Shown: positions 38,978 to 48,816, counted from the first letter of the stretch. The stretch is 64,000 nucleotides of DNA from Deltaproteobacteria bacterium (GCA_018401435.1 JAGYJW010000037.1:1-64000); one strand, 5' to 3'. The notes: generated by a model from the letters alone, not told the origin. Program-made: numbers and translations.

Positions 38978-39349
38978 ATGTCGCTCTCTTTCCCCGTCCA
39001 GCCCCTGACCCCGGTGTTGCAGCCCCTGCTGCACACCATCGTCTCGGCCGAGCTGGGCGAAGGTGCCGCCATGGACGCCGCCGTCCTGGCCCGGACGGTG
39101 CAGACGATGCAGGGCAAGCTGCTGCAGATGCCCCGCTATATGGGTATGGGAATCGCGGCGTTGACCCTTGTGTTTGATAGAGATGGTCGGCGTTTCGGTC
39201 CGGGTCTCTTTCGGGACAACCCGCCCGCCGCCCGCCGGGCCCAGGCCCAGGCCTGGCGCAACAGCCGCCTGCCGCTGATGCGCGACTTCATGGACTTCTT
39301 CGGCAAGATGGGCATCTTCGTCTACTGGTCCCACCACGAGGGGGAGTAG
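38978..39349 (+). CDS. Small conserved hypothetical protein next to a GMC oxidoreductase
   Basis: About 123 residues: a helical N-terminus (LTPVLQPLLHTIVSAELGEG), a hydrophobic stretch YMGMGIAALTLVFDRDGRRFG, and a basic helical C-terminus ending FFGKMGIFVYWSHHEGE. It ends 4 bp before the oxidoreductase gene, so the two are co-transcribed. The spacing and size are reminiscent of small partner subunits of GMC dehydrogenases, but no family is recognised. TAATCC ends 8 nt before the ATG, with no ribosome-binding site. Confidence 0.75.
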   Translation: MSLSFPVQPLTPVLQPLLHTIVSAELGEGAAMDAAVLARTVQTMQGKLLQMPRYMGMGIAALTLVFDRDGRRFGPGLFRDNPPAARRAQAQAWRNSRLPLMRDFMDFFGKMGIFVYWSHHEGE

Positions 39350-39353
39350 GCCC

Positions 39354-40799
39354 ATGGCCCTGCTGCTGAAGACCGAGGTGCTGGTGGTGGGGTCGGGCCC
39401 GGGCGGGGCCACCTCCGCCGCCTTGTTGGCCGAAGCGGGCCAAGACGTGCTGCTGGTCGAAGAAGGCCGCCGCTACAGAGTGGGCGAGGTCGAGAGCTAC
39501 ACCCTCTCCGAGATGGACCTCAAATACCGCAATGGGGGCCTGACGCCGGCCATGGGCCCCACCCGGGTGACCTATATCGAGGGCCGCTGCGTGGGCGGGG
39601 CCAGCGAGATCAACGCCGCCCTCTACCACCTGCCCCTGCCCGAGACCCTGGACGACTGGACCGCCCGCTTCGACCTGGACGAGCTGAGCTTTGCCGACCT
39701 CGAGCCCCGCTTTCGCGCCATCGAGCGCGAGGTGGGGGTGTCCCACCGCCAGGACGGCCTGAGCCCGGCCTCGCGCACCCTGATCAAGGGCGCGGATCGC
39801 CTGGGCTGGCGCCACACCGAGATCGAGCGTTTCTGGCGCTACTCGCCCAAGCCCGACGGCAGTCTGTCCGACCGCCGCCAGAGCATGTCCGAGACCCTGG
39901 TGCCCCGGGCCGAAGCTGCGGGCGCCCGGCTGCTGGCCCAGACCCGCATCCGGCGGCTGGTGCTGGATGGGCGCAGGGCGGTGGCCGCCATCGGCACCAC
40001 CGTGGGGCGCGACGGGCGCGAGCAGCCGGTGGAGATCCGCTTCGATCGCGTGGTTCTGGCCTGTGGTGCGGTGCAGACCCCGGCCTTGCTGCGTCGCAGC
40101 GGCGTGACCCGCAACATCGGCGACAGCCTGCGCATGCACCCCATGATCCGCATCGCGGCGCGCTTTCCCGACAAGGTCAACGAGCCCCACTGGGGGGTTC
40201 CGGTCCAGCAGGTGGAGGAATTCAAGCCCCACATCACCCTGGGCTGCTCCCACAGCGCCCTGCCCCACATCGCCTTGTGGCTGGCGGGGGATGTGCCCGA
40301 CAAGCGCGCGCGCCTGGCCGAATGGGAGCACATCGCCGTCTTCTACAGCGCCGTCGCCGGGCAGACCCTGGGCACCGTGCGCAGCCTGCCCTTCTTTGAC
40401 GAGGCCTTTGTGCGCTACCGCCTCACCCGGGGCGACATGGCCCTGCTGGGCGACTCGGTGCACAAGCTGTCCGAGCTGGTCTTTGCCGCGGGCGCCACCG
40501 AGGTGGTCAACCCGATCGAAGGCGGACCCCTGGTGCGCCACCCCCGCGAGCTGGTGGGCTACCGGGCGGGCCTGCCCCACGGCAAGGTCAATGTCACCGC
40601 CATCCACCTGTTCAGCTCTTGCCCCATGGGCGGCAACCCCCAGCGTTCGGCCACCGATCCATGGGGCCAGCTCTACGATCTCGACAATGTGATGCTCAAT
40701 GACGCCAGCATCCTGCCCGACACCCCCGGCGTGAACCCCCAGGCCACCATCATGGCCATCGCCCGCCGCAATGTGGAGCGCGCCCTCGAGCGGGGCTGA
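39354..40799 (+). CDS. GMC family FAD-dependent oxidoreductase
   Basis: A 481-residue protein. The FAD-binding VGSGPGGATSAALLAEAG is at the N-terminus. A conserved CVGGASEINAALY block lies near residue 83, and the C-terminus has HLFSSCPMG and GVNPQATIMAIARR, typical of the glucose-methanol-choline/cholesterol oxidase superfamily. The enzyme oxidises a primary or secondary alcohol. No signal peptide is present, so either the substrate is cytoplasmic or the small upstream partner carries the localisation signal. Substrate unknown. Confidence 0.93.
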   Translation: MALLLKTEVLVVGSGPGGATSAALLAEAGQDVLLVEEGRRYRVGEVESYTLSEMDLKYRNGGLTPAMGPTRVTYIEGRCVGGASEINAALYHLPLPETLDDWTARFDLDELSFADLEPRFRAIEREVGVSHRQDGLSPASRTLIKGADRLGWRHTEIERFWRYSPKPDGSLSDRRQSMSETLVPRAEAAGARLLAQTRIRRLVLDGRRAVAAIGTTVGRDGREQPVEIRFDRVVLACGAVQTPALLRRSGVTRNIGDSLRMHPMIRIAARFPDKVNEPHWGVPVQQVEEFKPHITLGCSHSALPHIALWLAGDVPDKRARLAEWEHIAVFYSAVAGQTLGTVRSLPFFDEAFVRYRLTRGDMALLGDSVHKLSELVFAAGATEVVNPIEGGPLVRHPRELVGYRAGLPHGKVNVTAIHLFSSCPMGGNPQRSATDPWGQLYDLDNVMLNDASILPDTPGVNPQATIMAIARRNVERALERG

Positions 40800-40825
40800 A
40801 GCAGGCCAACCCGCTGCCCGCGGCC

Positions 40826-40831
40826 TATACT
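40826..40831 (+). promoter_or_regulatory. Putative -10 box TATACT for the FHA gene
   Basis: TATACT is the closest match to a consensus -10 box in the window and lies 18 nt before the GTG at 40850. A ribosome-binding site (AGGAGG) sits between it and the start. No good -35 element is seen at 17-18 bp spacing. Confidence 0.4.
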
Positions 40832-40849
40832 CGGCGCCCAGGAGGCGCC

Positions 40850-41572
40850 GTGGCCGGTCGTCTGATCGTCAAGTACACCCACCAGAAGAACCAGCTCTTC
40901 AACCTGCCCGAGGGCGAGACCCTGATCGGGCGCGGGGACGAGGCCGGGCTCAAGCTGCCCAATGTGTCGGTGAGCCGCCTGCACTGCCGCATCCTGGTGG
41001 GCGCCCAGAACACCAGCATCGAAGACTCGGGCAGCCAGAATGGCACCCTGGTCAATGGCAAGCGCATCGAACAGCAGGTGCTCAATGGGGGCGACGAGAT
41101 CCAGGTGGGCAAATTCACCCTGATCTACCTGGGCGGCGGGCGCGAAGAGCGCTTCTACAAGGGCCGCTATGTGTCCTACCTGCCGCCCTATGAGCCCAGC
41201 AGCATCATGCCGGACACGGCGGCCACTTTCGCCCTGAGCGTGGATGCGCTCAAGGCCCTGTCCGAGGGCAACCGGCTGGTGGAGCACGCCCGCTTCGTGC
41301 TGGACAAGGACAGCCGCCGCTTCTGGTACCCCGAAGACAAGGGGCTCTCCTTTGGTTCGGCCGGCCTGGTGCGGGTGGAGGGCTGGTTCACCTGGGGGGT
41401 GGTGGCCGCCGTCACCTGGGATGGCAAGGCCCATGTGCTGGAGCGGCGCACCCTCTTTCCCGTGGTCAAGGTCAACAACCTCGGCATCAGCAGCCAGATC
41501 CTCAAGAACGGGGACCGGGTGGTCATCGGCTCCTCGCGTTTTCGCTATGAGTGCCCAGAAGCCGGGACCTGA
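40850..41572 (+). CDS. FHA-domain protein with a second degenerate FHA-like domain
   Basis: A 240-residue protein. The first FHA domain has ETLIGRGDEAG, LPNVSVSRLHCRI and SQNGTLVNG, the residues that bind phosphothreonine. The second half (LSFGSAGLVRVEGWF ... VKVNNLGISSQILKNGDRVVIGSSRFRYE) has the same strand layout but lacks the canonical Gly-Arg and Ser-x2-His. FHA proteins read phosphorylated partners of Ser/Thr kinases. Starts with GTG. Confidence 0.9.
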   Translation: MAGRLIVKYTHQKNQLFNLPEGETLIGRGDEAGLKLPNVSVSRLHCRILVGAQNTSIEDSGSQNGTLVNGKRIEQQVLNGGDEIQVGKFTLIYLGGGREERFYKGRYVSYLPPYEPSSIMPDTAATFALSVDALKALSEGNRLVEHARFVLDKDSRRFWYPEDKGLSFGSAGLVRVEGWFTWGVVAAVTWDGKAHVLERRTLFPVVKVNNLGISSQILKNGDRVVIGSSRFRYECPEAGT

Positions 41573-41591
41573 GGCCCCAGCCGGAGTCGAG

Positions 41592-43855
41592 ATGTGCCTG
41601 TCCTCTCGCCGCCTGATTCGGGGCGGCCTGCCCCTGGCCCCCGGCCTGGCGCTGGGCTGCGCCCTCTTCGGGCCGCCGCCCAAGGACGAGATCAGCGACC
41701 GCAGCGAGCCGGTCACCGTGGATGGCGTCGATGCGGAGCCCATCGACGAAGATGGGGACGGCTACACCGAAGACGAGGACTGCGAGGACGGCGACCCCGA
41801 CATCCACCCCGACGCCGACGAGCTGTGCAACGGCACCGACGACGACTGCGATGGCGAGGTGGACGGCGCCTCGGCCATCGACGCCCTGGCCTGGTTCTAT
41901 GACGCCGACGAGGACGGCTATGGCGACCCCGCCACCCTGACCTATGCCTGCGAGCAGCCGCCGGCCCACAGCGCCGATGGCCGGGACTGCGACGACCGGC
42001 AGCGGGCGATCCACCCCGGCGCCCAGGAGATCTGCGACGGCGGCCTGGACAACGACTGCGACGGCCTGGCCGACGAGGCCGACGACAGCCTGGGGGGGGA
42101 GGCCGCCGACTGGTTCGTGGACCGCGATGGCGACGGCTATGGCGACCCCAGCACCCAGGTCATCGCCTGCAGCCAGCCTGCCGGCACCGTGTCCGCCGGG
42201 GGCGACTGTGACGACAGCAACGCCAGCATCCACCCCTTTGCCGCCGAGCGCTGCGACGGTGTCGATCAAGACTGCGACGGTCTCATCGACGATGATCCCA
42301 CCGATGGCGGCGCCTGGTACCCCGACGTCGATGGCGACGGCTATGGCGACGCTGCGGGCCTGGTGCGCGCCTGCAGCCGCCCGGCCGACCATGTGGGCGC
42401 CGGGGGAGACTGCGACGATGGGGCCGCAGGGGTGAACCCCGGGGCCGCCGAGGTCTGCGACGACGGCCTGGACAACAACTGCGATGGCGGTGCAAGCGGC
42501 TGCGCCCTGGTGGGCGACCTGGTGCTGGGCACCGACAGCGACCTCACCCTGATCGGCGAGGACCTCTACGATTATGCGGGCATCAACGTCGCCCTGGTGC
42601 CCGATGTCACCGGCGATGGCTGGCCCGATGTGGCCGTGGGCGCCCCCGGGGACGACGGCAGGGCCACCGGGGCGGGGGTGGTCTACATCGTGCGGGGCTC
42701 GCGCACGGGCACCCTGGACCTGTCGGCGGCCGACGGCAAGATCCAGGGCGAATACGGCAACGACCAGCTGGGCTATGGCCTCGCGGGTCTGGGCGATGTG
42801 GACGGCGACGGCATCGGCGACATGCTGGTGGGGGCCCCCACCTACGACCGCAGCGGCACCGTGCTGGACATCGGCGGCGCCTTCCTGGTGTCGGGGCCCA
42901 TCGCCGGCGCCACGCGCATCACCGCGGCCACCCTGACGATGACGGGAGAAGACGCCTTGGACCTCGCCGGCCAGGCGGTGTCTTCGGCGGGGGACTTCAC
43001 CGGCGACGGTACGGTGGACCTGCTGGTGGGGGCCCACCACCACAGCGAAGGCGCCACCTGGAATGGCGCGGTCTATGTGGTGTCGGGGGCGGTGACGGGC
43101 CGCATGAACCTCAGCGCGGCCACCGCCCGGCTCATGGGCGCCGCCGCCCAGGACCAGGCGGGAGAGGCCGTGTCCGGCGGGGGCGATCTCGATGGAGATG
43201 GGGTGGACGACGTGATCGTGGGCGCACGGCAGGCCGATGGATCGGCCACGGATTCCGGCGTGGCCTATGCCGTGCTGGGGCCCTGGACGGGGGCCTTGTC
43301 CCTGGCCGACGCCGACCTCGTGCTGCTGGGGGAGGCCGCCAGTGACGCCGCCGGCAGCGCGGTGCTGCTGGCGGGCGATCTCACCGGCGACGGCCTGCCC
43401 GACCTGGTGGTGGGGGCCACCGGAAATGACGCAGCGGGGGGCGGGGCCGGCGCGGCCTATGTGGTCGCGGGCGGGCGCAGCGGCCGGCTGTCCCTGGCCT
43501 CGGCCGACGCGAAGCTGCTGGGCCGGACAGGCGGCGAGAACCTGGGCGGCGCGCTGTGTCCCGGCGGCGACCTGGACGGGGACGGCGCCGAGGACCTGGG
43601 CGTGGGCGCCGAGGGCCACAGCAGCGGTCGGGGGGCGGTCTACCTCTACGCGGGGCCCTTGGCGGGCACCGTGGCCGGCACCTCCGCTGCCGCCCGGATT
43701 CGGGGGGCGGCGGCCGATGACCGCGCCGGCGTCTGCGGCGGCGGCCTGACGTCAACGGCGATGGTCTGGACGAGGTGGTGGTGGGCGCGGATGGCCATGA
43801 CGGCGGCGGCAACTACTCTGGCGGGGCCTGGCTGCTTCGCCCCCAGGGCCTGTGA
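41592..43855 (+). CDS. Secreted protein with MopE-type Cys/Asp repeats and FG-GAP repeats (frame broken near 3' end)
   Basis: The ATG at 41592 sits behind GGAG. Residues about 55-300 contain four MopE-like motifs (DGDGYTEDEDCEDGDPDIHP, LCNGTDDDCDGEVDG, RDGDGYGDPSTQVIACSQPA, GLDNNCDGG) that bind metal or copper in MopE-type proteins. Residues about 310-740 are FG-GAP/integrin-like repeats (DVTGDGWPDVAVGAPGDD, DVDGDGIGDMLVGAP, DLDGDGVDDVIVGA). Near 43745 the frame must change to keep the last repeat (DVNGDGLDEVVVGADGHDGG) and the C-terminal stop. It is probably a surface or extracellular protein; its stop overlaps the next start (GTGA). Confidence 0.88.
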
Positions 43856-44639
43856 AGCTCCTTGGGAGCGTGCTGCTCGCCTTCATTCTCGCCGGCTGTG
43901 GCGGGAATGGGGGCGAGGCGCCGATCCCGGGCCCCGTCCCGGGCCCCACGCTCCCTGCTCCGGCCCTGTCCCCAGCGGCGCCCTTGGCCCCAGCAGCTTC
44001 TGCCCGGGCCAGCAGCGGCCCCTGCCCCGGGGCGCTCGACTTCAGCCCCGCAGCCCGGCTGCAACCGGTCGGCCCGCTGGATGCGACCGCCTTGCCCGGC
44101 TGATCGAGGCGGGCGACGAGGGGGGCATCGACCTCGATCTCAGCCGAAGCACCGGGGTGGATGCGGCGGTGGTGGAGCAGCTTCTGGCCGCCCCCCAGGC
44201 CGAAGGCTTGCGGGGCCTGGACCTGAGCGGGCTGCCGCTGGGGCCCGCCGTGGGCAAGGCCATCGGGGCCAGCCCGCGGCTGTCGCGCCTCGAGAAGCTC
44301 GATCTCAGCGGCACCGGCCTGGGAGAAGCGGGGATGCGCGGCCTGGCCTATGGGCGCAGCCTGCCGGGCCTGCGCCTGCTCAGCCTCAACGATGTGGGCC
44401 TGGAGGCCGCCGGCCTGCGGGCCTTGGCGACCGATGCGGCCTTGCCGGGCCTGGTGGCCCTCAGCCTGCGCAGCAGCCCGCTGCCGGCCCAGGCGGTGGC
44501 GGCGGCCTTGCTGGAGGCCCCTGCCGGCCCTGCGCTGCCTGGTGCTGGATGCCGGGGTGGAGGCCCCGCGCGCCGCCGGGAGGCCCGGGGCCTGCGGCTG
44601 ACCGAGGGGGCGAAGCTTGGACCCAGGTCTCCGCAATAA
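43852..44639 (+). CDS. LRR-like lipoprotein (frame disrupted)
   Basis: Starts with GTG, overlapping the previous stop as GTGA. Signal peptide with lipobox LAGC (Cys about 16), then a Pro/Ala-rich stretch. After a frame change near 44090 there are leucine-rich units (LDLSGLPLGPAVGKAIG; LEKLDLSGTGLGEAGM; LRLLSLNDVGLEAAGL; LVALSLRSSPLPAQAV) of the bacterial type. Another change near 44525 alters the C-terminus, so the stop is either at 44601 or 44639. It is probably surface-anchored and tied to the upstream MopE/FG-GAP protein. Function unknown. Confidence 0.72.
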
Positions 44640-44707
44640 GGGCGGGGTCCAGATCCCGTGGGCCCTGCAGCAGCCGGTCGAAGGGCGGGGCGGTCGGGCC
44701 ACCGCGC

Positions 44708-45978
44708 TCACGGCTGTCGGGCGCGGCGATGCTGGTCGCGGCGGCGGTACTCCCGGTGCAGGCTGCTGACCTCCTCGGCCTTCAGCAGGCCCGCCGAACT
44801 GGGCGGCAGCCCAAAGGCGGCGGGCCAGCGCAGGGCCGCCCGGGCGGCCTCGGACCACTGGGCGCGGGCCTGCGCCACCGCCGCATCCGGGGCCTCATAG
44901 CGGGGGTGCTGCCCCAGGGCGCCCAGCAGGGCGGCCGCGGCCTCCAGCCCCGCCGCACCCTCCACGCCCGGGCGCACATCTTCGACCCGGAGGGCGATTG
45001 TGCCGGACCAACGGGATGTTTCCGGCAGCTCCGCCAGGCGCGCAGACATCTCCCGGCCGGCATCGGCCCGCTGCAAGGCGTGGCGGGCGAGGGGCCCAGG
45101 GTCGCGGCCAGGGCCGCGGTGCTGGCCGCGGGGTCGGCCTCGACCGCCGCCAACAGCCGGGCCCGCTCCAGGGGCAGCGCCGCCAGGGGCCAGCGCCAGG
45201 GCGGCAGCGCCGCCCGCGTGCGGGCGTCCAGCAGGCGGTCCAGCCCCGGCACCACAAAGGGGTCGAGGCCCACGCTGCGGGCCAGGGCGGCCAGGCTGGC
45301 CAGCGCGTCCAGGGCCGCCTCGGCATCGGCCGGCGCCACCCGGCTGGGCCCGCTGGCCATGCGTCGGGCGAGGTCCCAGCTGCGCTGCCAGCGGGCGAGG
45401 TCCTCGACCGTGGAGCGGCCCGACCCGGACCCGGCCAGCAGGCGGGGGGAGGGGACGATGCCCCAGTCCGCCATCAGGGGCTGGGCCTCGTCGCTGCGGC
45501 TTCGGGCCAGGGGCATGAGATCGGTGTCTTCCCGCAGCAGCTCCCCCACCCGGCCGCCGCCCGAGGCGGGCACCCGGTCCAGGGCCCTGCCCAAGGCGGC
45601 GCAAGCGGCCAGCCCGTCGTCGGCGCCGGCCGGGCCCACCAGCAGCAGGACCGGTTGAAGCTCCGCCAGCAGCCGCGGCAGGTCGCGGTCTGCGGCCATC
45701 AAGGCGCTGAGGCTCTGGGGACGAAAGGCCACCTGGGCGGGCCAGACCCCGGCGCGGTGGCTGTGCTCCAGCAGCTGGCGCAGGGCCCGGGCCTCGTCGC
45801 GGGGGGCTTCCCCGGACTCCACCAGGATCAGCAGCGCGACGGTGACGGGGGCGGGGCCGCTACCGGTCCAGGGCCCGCCCTCGACAAAGCCCACCGGCGG
45901 CGCCGCAAGGGCGGGCCCGGCCAGCAGCCACGCGCCCAGGCCCAGGCCGGCCCTCCCTCTGGCAGAATGTCGCACCAT
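44708..45978 (-). CDS. Secreted protein of unknown function (frame broken)
   Basis: The ATG at 45978 overlaps the opposite-strand ATG at 45977 in CCATGG. GGGGAG lies 9 nt upstream on this strand, supporting the start. A signal peptide (ARGRAGLGLGAWLLAGPALA) is followed by about 400 residues. The frame changes near 45095 to continue LAELPETSRWSGTIALRVEDV and a stop at 44708. Helix-rich, with repeated Ala/Arg/Leu patterns. No known family. Confidence 0.65.
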
Positions 45979-47167
45979 GGACGCTCTCTCCCCTCTCCGC
46001 ATCCGGCTGCTGCAGGGCAGCGACCCCGATCTCGCCCTGGCCCTGGCCCTGCGCCGCCGCGTCTTCATCGAAGAGCAAGCGGTGCCCGAGGCCGAAGAGG
46101 TGGATGGTCGGGATCCCCAGTGTAGCCACATCCTCGTCGAACAGGGGCCCGAGGGGGGCCGAGAGGTCATCGGCTGTGCGCGGCTGCGCGATCTGGACGG
46201 GGCCTCGGCCAAGGCCGAGCGCGTGGCGGTGCGGGCCGGTCTGCGGGGCGCGGGGGTGGGCCGGCGCCTGATGCGCGCCCTGGAGGGCGAGGCCCGCCGC
46301 TGGGGCAAGGCGCAGGTCGAGCTGGGTGCCCAGCTGGAGGCGCTGCCCTTCTATGGGCGCCTGGGCTATGTCGCCGACGGGCCGGTCTTCATGGACGCGG
46401 GCATCCCGCACCGCCATATGCACGTGGACCTCGCCGCGGCCCCGCTCGGGGGGGACCCGGTCCTGGTGGAGCGGCACCTGGGCGTTGCCTGGGAGGTGCG
46501 TCCGGCCGAGGACCGCGGGCAGGCTGCGCTGCTGCTGTTGCCCAGCATCTTTGGGGCCGACGCCGGCACCATGGAGCTGGCCCGGTCCTTCGCCGAAACG
46601 GGCACCTGGGTGCGTGTGCCCGAGCTCTTTCCCGCCGCGCCGGGCCCCCGGGCCGTCGCGGGGCAGGCCCTGCAGCAGGCCCTTGCCCGCATGGCTGCCT
46701 TTGACCGGAATGAAGGTCTCGAGCGCATTGTCGGCCAGGCGGCAGCGCTGGGCGAGGGCGGGCGCCCGGTGGGCAGCCTGGGCATCTGCTTTGGCGGCCA
46801 CCTCGCCGTGCTCGCCGCCGAGGCGGCCGGGCTGGCCTTTGCCGCGGCGGCCCATGGGGGCGGCTTCGGGCGCATGCTCGACCGGCTCTCCACCCTCTCG
46901 CTGCCCTTGTCCCTGCACTTTGGGGCCGAGGACCCTAGCATCCCGCCCGATGAGGTGGCGGCGGTGCGGGCGGCCCTCGTCGGCAATCCGCGGGCCCGGG
47001 TCTTGCTGCACCCCGGCGCCGCCCATGGCTTCGCCCACCCCGGCCATCCGGCCTTCCAAGCGGCGGCCTCGGCTGCGGTGCGAGCGGCCGTGCGCTCCTT
47101 GCTTCATCAAGCGGCGGCGAGCGCGGCCTCAAAGGCGCTCCCATCGCCATCGGCCCAGCGGGCGTAG
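45977..47167 (+). CDS. Fusion of GNAT acetyltransferase and dienelactone-hydrolase-like domains
   Basis: About 396 residues. Residues 1-150 form a GNAT domain of ElaA type (RRRVFIEEQAVPEAEEVDG, VGCARLRD-like segment, then the acetyl-CoA loop RAGLRGAGVGRRLM). Residues about 160-390 form an alpha/beta hydrolase of dienelactone-hydrolase type, with nucleophile Cys in GICFGGHLA, Asp in FGAEDPSIP and His in AAHGFAHPG. Such a fusion is uncommon. It could link acyl-transfer and ester or lactone cleavage on one substrate. Its 3' end overlaps the 3' end of the convergent dihydrouridine-synthase gene by 61 bp. Confidence 0.88.
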   Translation: MDALSPLRIRLLQGSDPDLALALALRRRVFIEEQAVPEAEEVDGRDPQCSHILVEQGPEGGREVIGCARLRDLDGASAKAERVAVRAGLRGAGVGRRLMRALEGEARRWGKAQVELGAQLEALPFYGRLGYVADGPVFMDAGIPHRHMHVDLAAAPLGGDPVLVERHLGVAWEVRPAEDRGQAALLLLPSIFGADAGTMELARSFAETGTWVRVPELFPAAPGPRAVAGQALQQALARMAAFDRNEGLERIVGQAAALGEGGRPVGSLGICFGGHLAVLAAEAAGLAFAAAAHGGGFGRMLDRLSTLSLPLSLHFGAEDPSIPPDEVAAVRAALVGNPRARVLLHPGAAHGFAHPGHPAFQAAASAAVRAAVRSLLHQAAASAASKALPSPSAQRA

Positions 47168-48156
47168 AGGGCGAAGTAGGCGTCGACATGGGTCACGGCC
47201 TCGTCGATGTCCTGGCTGCGCAACACCGAGGCCCGCAGCAATTCCGTGCCATGGGGCAGGCCGGCGGTGAAGTGGTTGGCCACCTTCTTGAAGCGGCCCA
47301 GCGCCCCCCGCTCGCTCTTGAAGCCAGGGCGCAGGCTCTCCAGAAAGCCCAGCAAGACCCTGCGTTTTTCCATGGGTTCTGGGCGGGTGAGGGGCAGGCC
47401 CTGCAGGTGCTGGCTGATCTGCAGCAAGGACCAGGGGTTGCGCATGGCGCCCCGGCCCACCATCACCCCGTCGCAGCCCGTCTCGCGCATCATGGCCTCG
47501 GCCGAGGCCGGGTCGATGACGTCGCCATTGCCGATGAGCGGCACCTTCAGCCGGGCCTTGGCTGCGGCGATCACATCCACCTGGCGCTGGCCGCCGTAGA
47601 GGTCGGCCCGGGTGCGCCAGTGGATGGTGATGGCCTCAGCACCCTCCTCCTGGCAGCGCCAGGCCAGCTCGGCGCCGTTGCGGTCCTCGCCGTCAAAGCC
47701 CGAGCGCATCTTCACGGTCAGCGGGATGGTGATGGCCTTGCGCACCTTGGCCACGATCGCCGTGGCCAGATCCAGGTCGCGCATCAGGGCCGACCCACCG
47801 GAATTCTTGCAGACCTTCTTGGAGGGGCAGCCCATGTTGATGTCGCAGATGGTGGCGCCGAGGCCCTGCACCACCCGGGCGGCCTCGGCCATGATGTCGG
47901 GATCGCGCCCATAGATCTGGATGGACACGGGGCGCTCGTCGGGGTCGAAGGCCGCCATCTCGAAGGCCCGCCCCTCGTCCTTCACGCCCGCCAGGCTGCT
48001 GCTGGGCACGAATTCCGTGCAGGTGAGCCCCGCCCCACCAATGGAGCGGATCAGGCGGCGAAAGCCCAGATCCGTGACCCCCTCCATGGGGGCCAGGACG
48101 ACATTGGGGAAGATGCGGACATCCCGGATGGAAAATGCGGTGGGCAAGGCGGACAT
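47107..48156 (-). CDS. dusB: tRNA-dihydrouridine synthase
   Basis: A 349-residue TIM-barrel flavoprotein. LAPMEGVTDLGFRRLI at the N-terminus, catalytic Cys in NMGCPSKKVCKNSGGSALMRD, then VKMRSGFD, IHWRTRADLYGG, GNGDV and VMVGRGAMRNPW place it in the DusB/COG0042 family. It reduces uridines in the tRNA D-loop using FMN and NADPH. The subtype (B versus A or C) rests on similarity of the NMGCPSKK region. The upstream 64 bp is shared with a divergent unknown gene. Confidence 0.93.
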   Translation of the reverse strand: MSALPTAFSIRDVRIFPNVVLAPMEGVTDLGFRRLIRSIGGAGLTCTEFVPSSSLAGVKDEGRAFEMAAFDPDERPVSIQIYGRDPDIMAEAARVVQGLGATICDINMGCPSKKVCKNSGGSALMRDLDLATAIVAKVRKAITIPLTVKMRSGFDGEDRNGAELAWRCQEEGAEAITIHWRTRADLYGGQRQVDVIAAAKARLKVPLIGNGDVIDPASAEAMMRETGCDGVMVGRGAMRNPWSLLQISQHLQGLPLTRPEPMEKRRVLLGFLESLRPGFKSERGALGRFKKVANHFTAGLPHGTELLRASVLRSQDIDEAVTHVDAYFALYARWADGDGSAFEAALAAA

Positions 48157-48220
48157 GGGCGGAAGTTCACCGACCCGGCGTGCAGCGTCAAGGCGCCATC
48201 GGGCGCGTTAGCCGGCCGGC

Positions 48221-48781
48221 ATGCATCCCCCCAAGGCCCAGAGCGTCACCCGCCAGGGTGCGGACGATGGCTTCGTCCCGCCCACCTTCTACGCCCCCGA
48301 GGTGCTCCAAGGCGGGCACACCCGGCTCACCGTGTCCCTGCCGGGGCTGCGCGTGAAAGCTGTTCACAGGGCGATCGTGGCGGCGTTGACCCCCCCCTTC
48401 AAGCTCCTCTACCAGCAGGTGACCGACCGGCAGAAGGGCCAGCTGCCCAAGCCCCGCACCCATGTGGCGGTCGAGCTGCCCCGGGATCGCGTGCTCGACG
48501 CCCTCGATCGCTACGCAGACCTTGTGTACCACGACGGTCGGCACCAGCTGTGGATCCGCGGGGCTGCCGGTGAACAGGTCGTCCTCGAAGAGATCGGCAT
48601 GCTCTACATCTACCCCGACGACTTCCAGTTTCGCGACATCCTCGAAGACAACGGCGTGCCCGAAGGGGGAGGGGAGTCCCTGGCCACGCGCGACTATATC
48701 AAGGTGAATTTCCTGGCCGAGGCCGACGCCCAAGAGCGCGCCCTGATGCAGGATCTGAACCTTGTCCCCTGGGATCGCTGA
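48221..48781 (+). CDS. Conserved hypothetical protein
   Basis: A 186-residue soluble protein with mixed helices and strands and conserved-looking blocks (VHRAIVAALTPPFKLLYQQV, HVAVELPRDRVLDALDRYADLVYHDGRHQLWIRG, LYIYPDDFQFRDILEDNGVP). It begins at ATG 48221 with TAGCCG ending 6 nt upstream and no ribosome-binding site, so a leaderless mRNA is possible. No family recognised. It lies just upstream of a Ser/Thr kinase gene. Confidence 0.8.
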   Translation: MHPPKAQSVTRQGADDGFVPPTFYAPEVLQGGHTRLTVSLPGLRVKAVHRAIVAALTPPFKLLYQQVTDRQKGQLPKPRTHVAVELPRDRVLDALDRYADLVYHDGRHQLWIRGAAGEQVVLEEIGMLYIYPDDFQFRDILEDNGVPEGGGESLATRDYIKVNFLAEADAQERALMQDLNLVPWDR

Positions 48782-48816
48782 GACGCGAGGGCCGCGCAAG
48801 GCTACCCTCTCACCCG

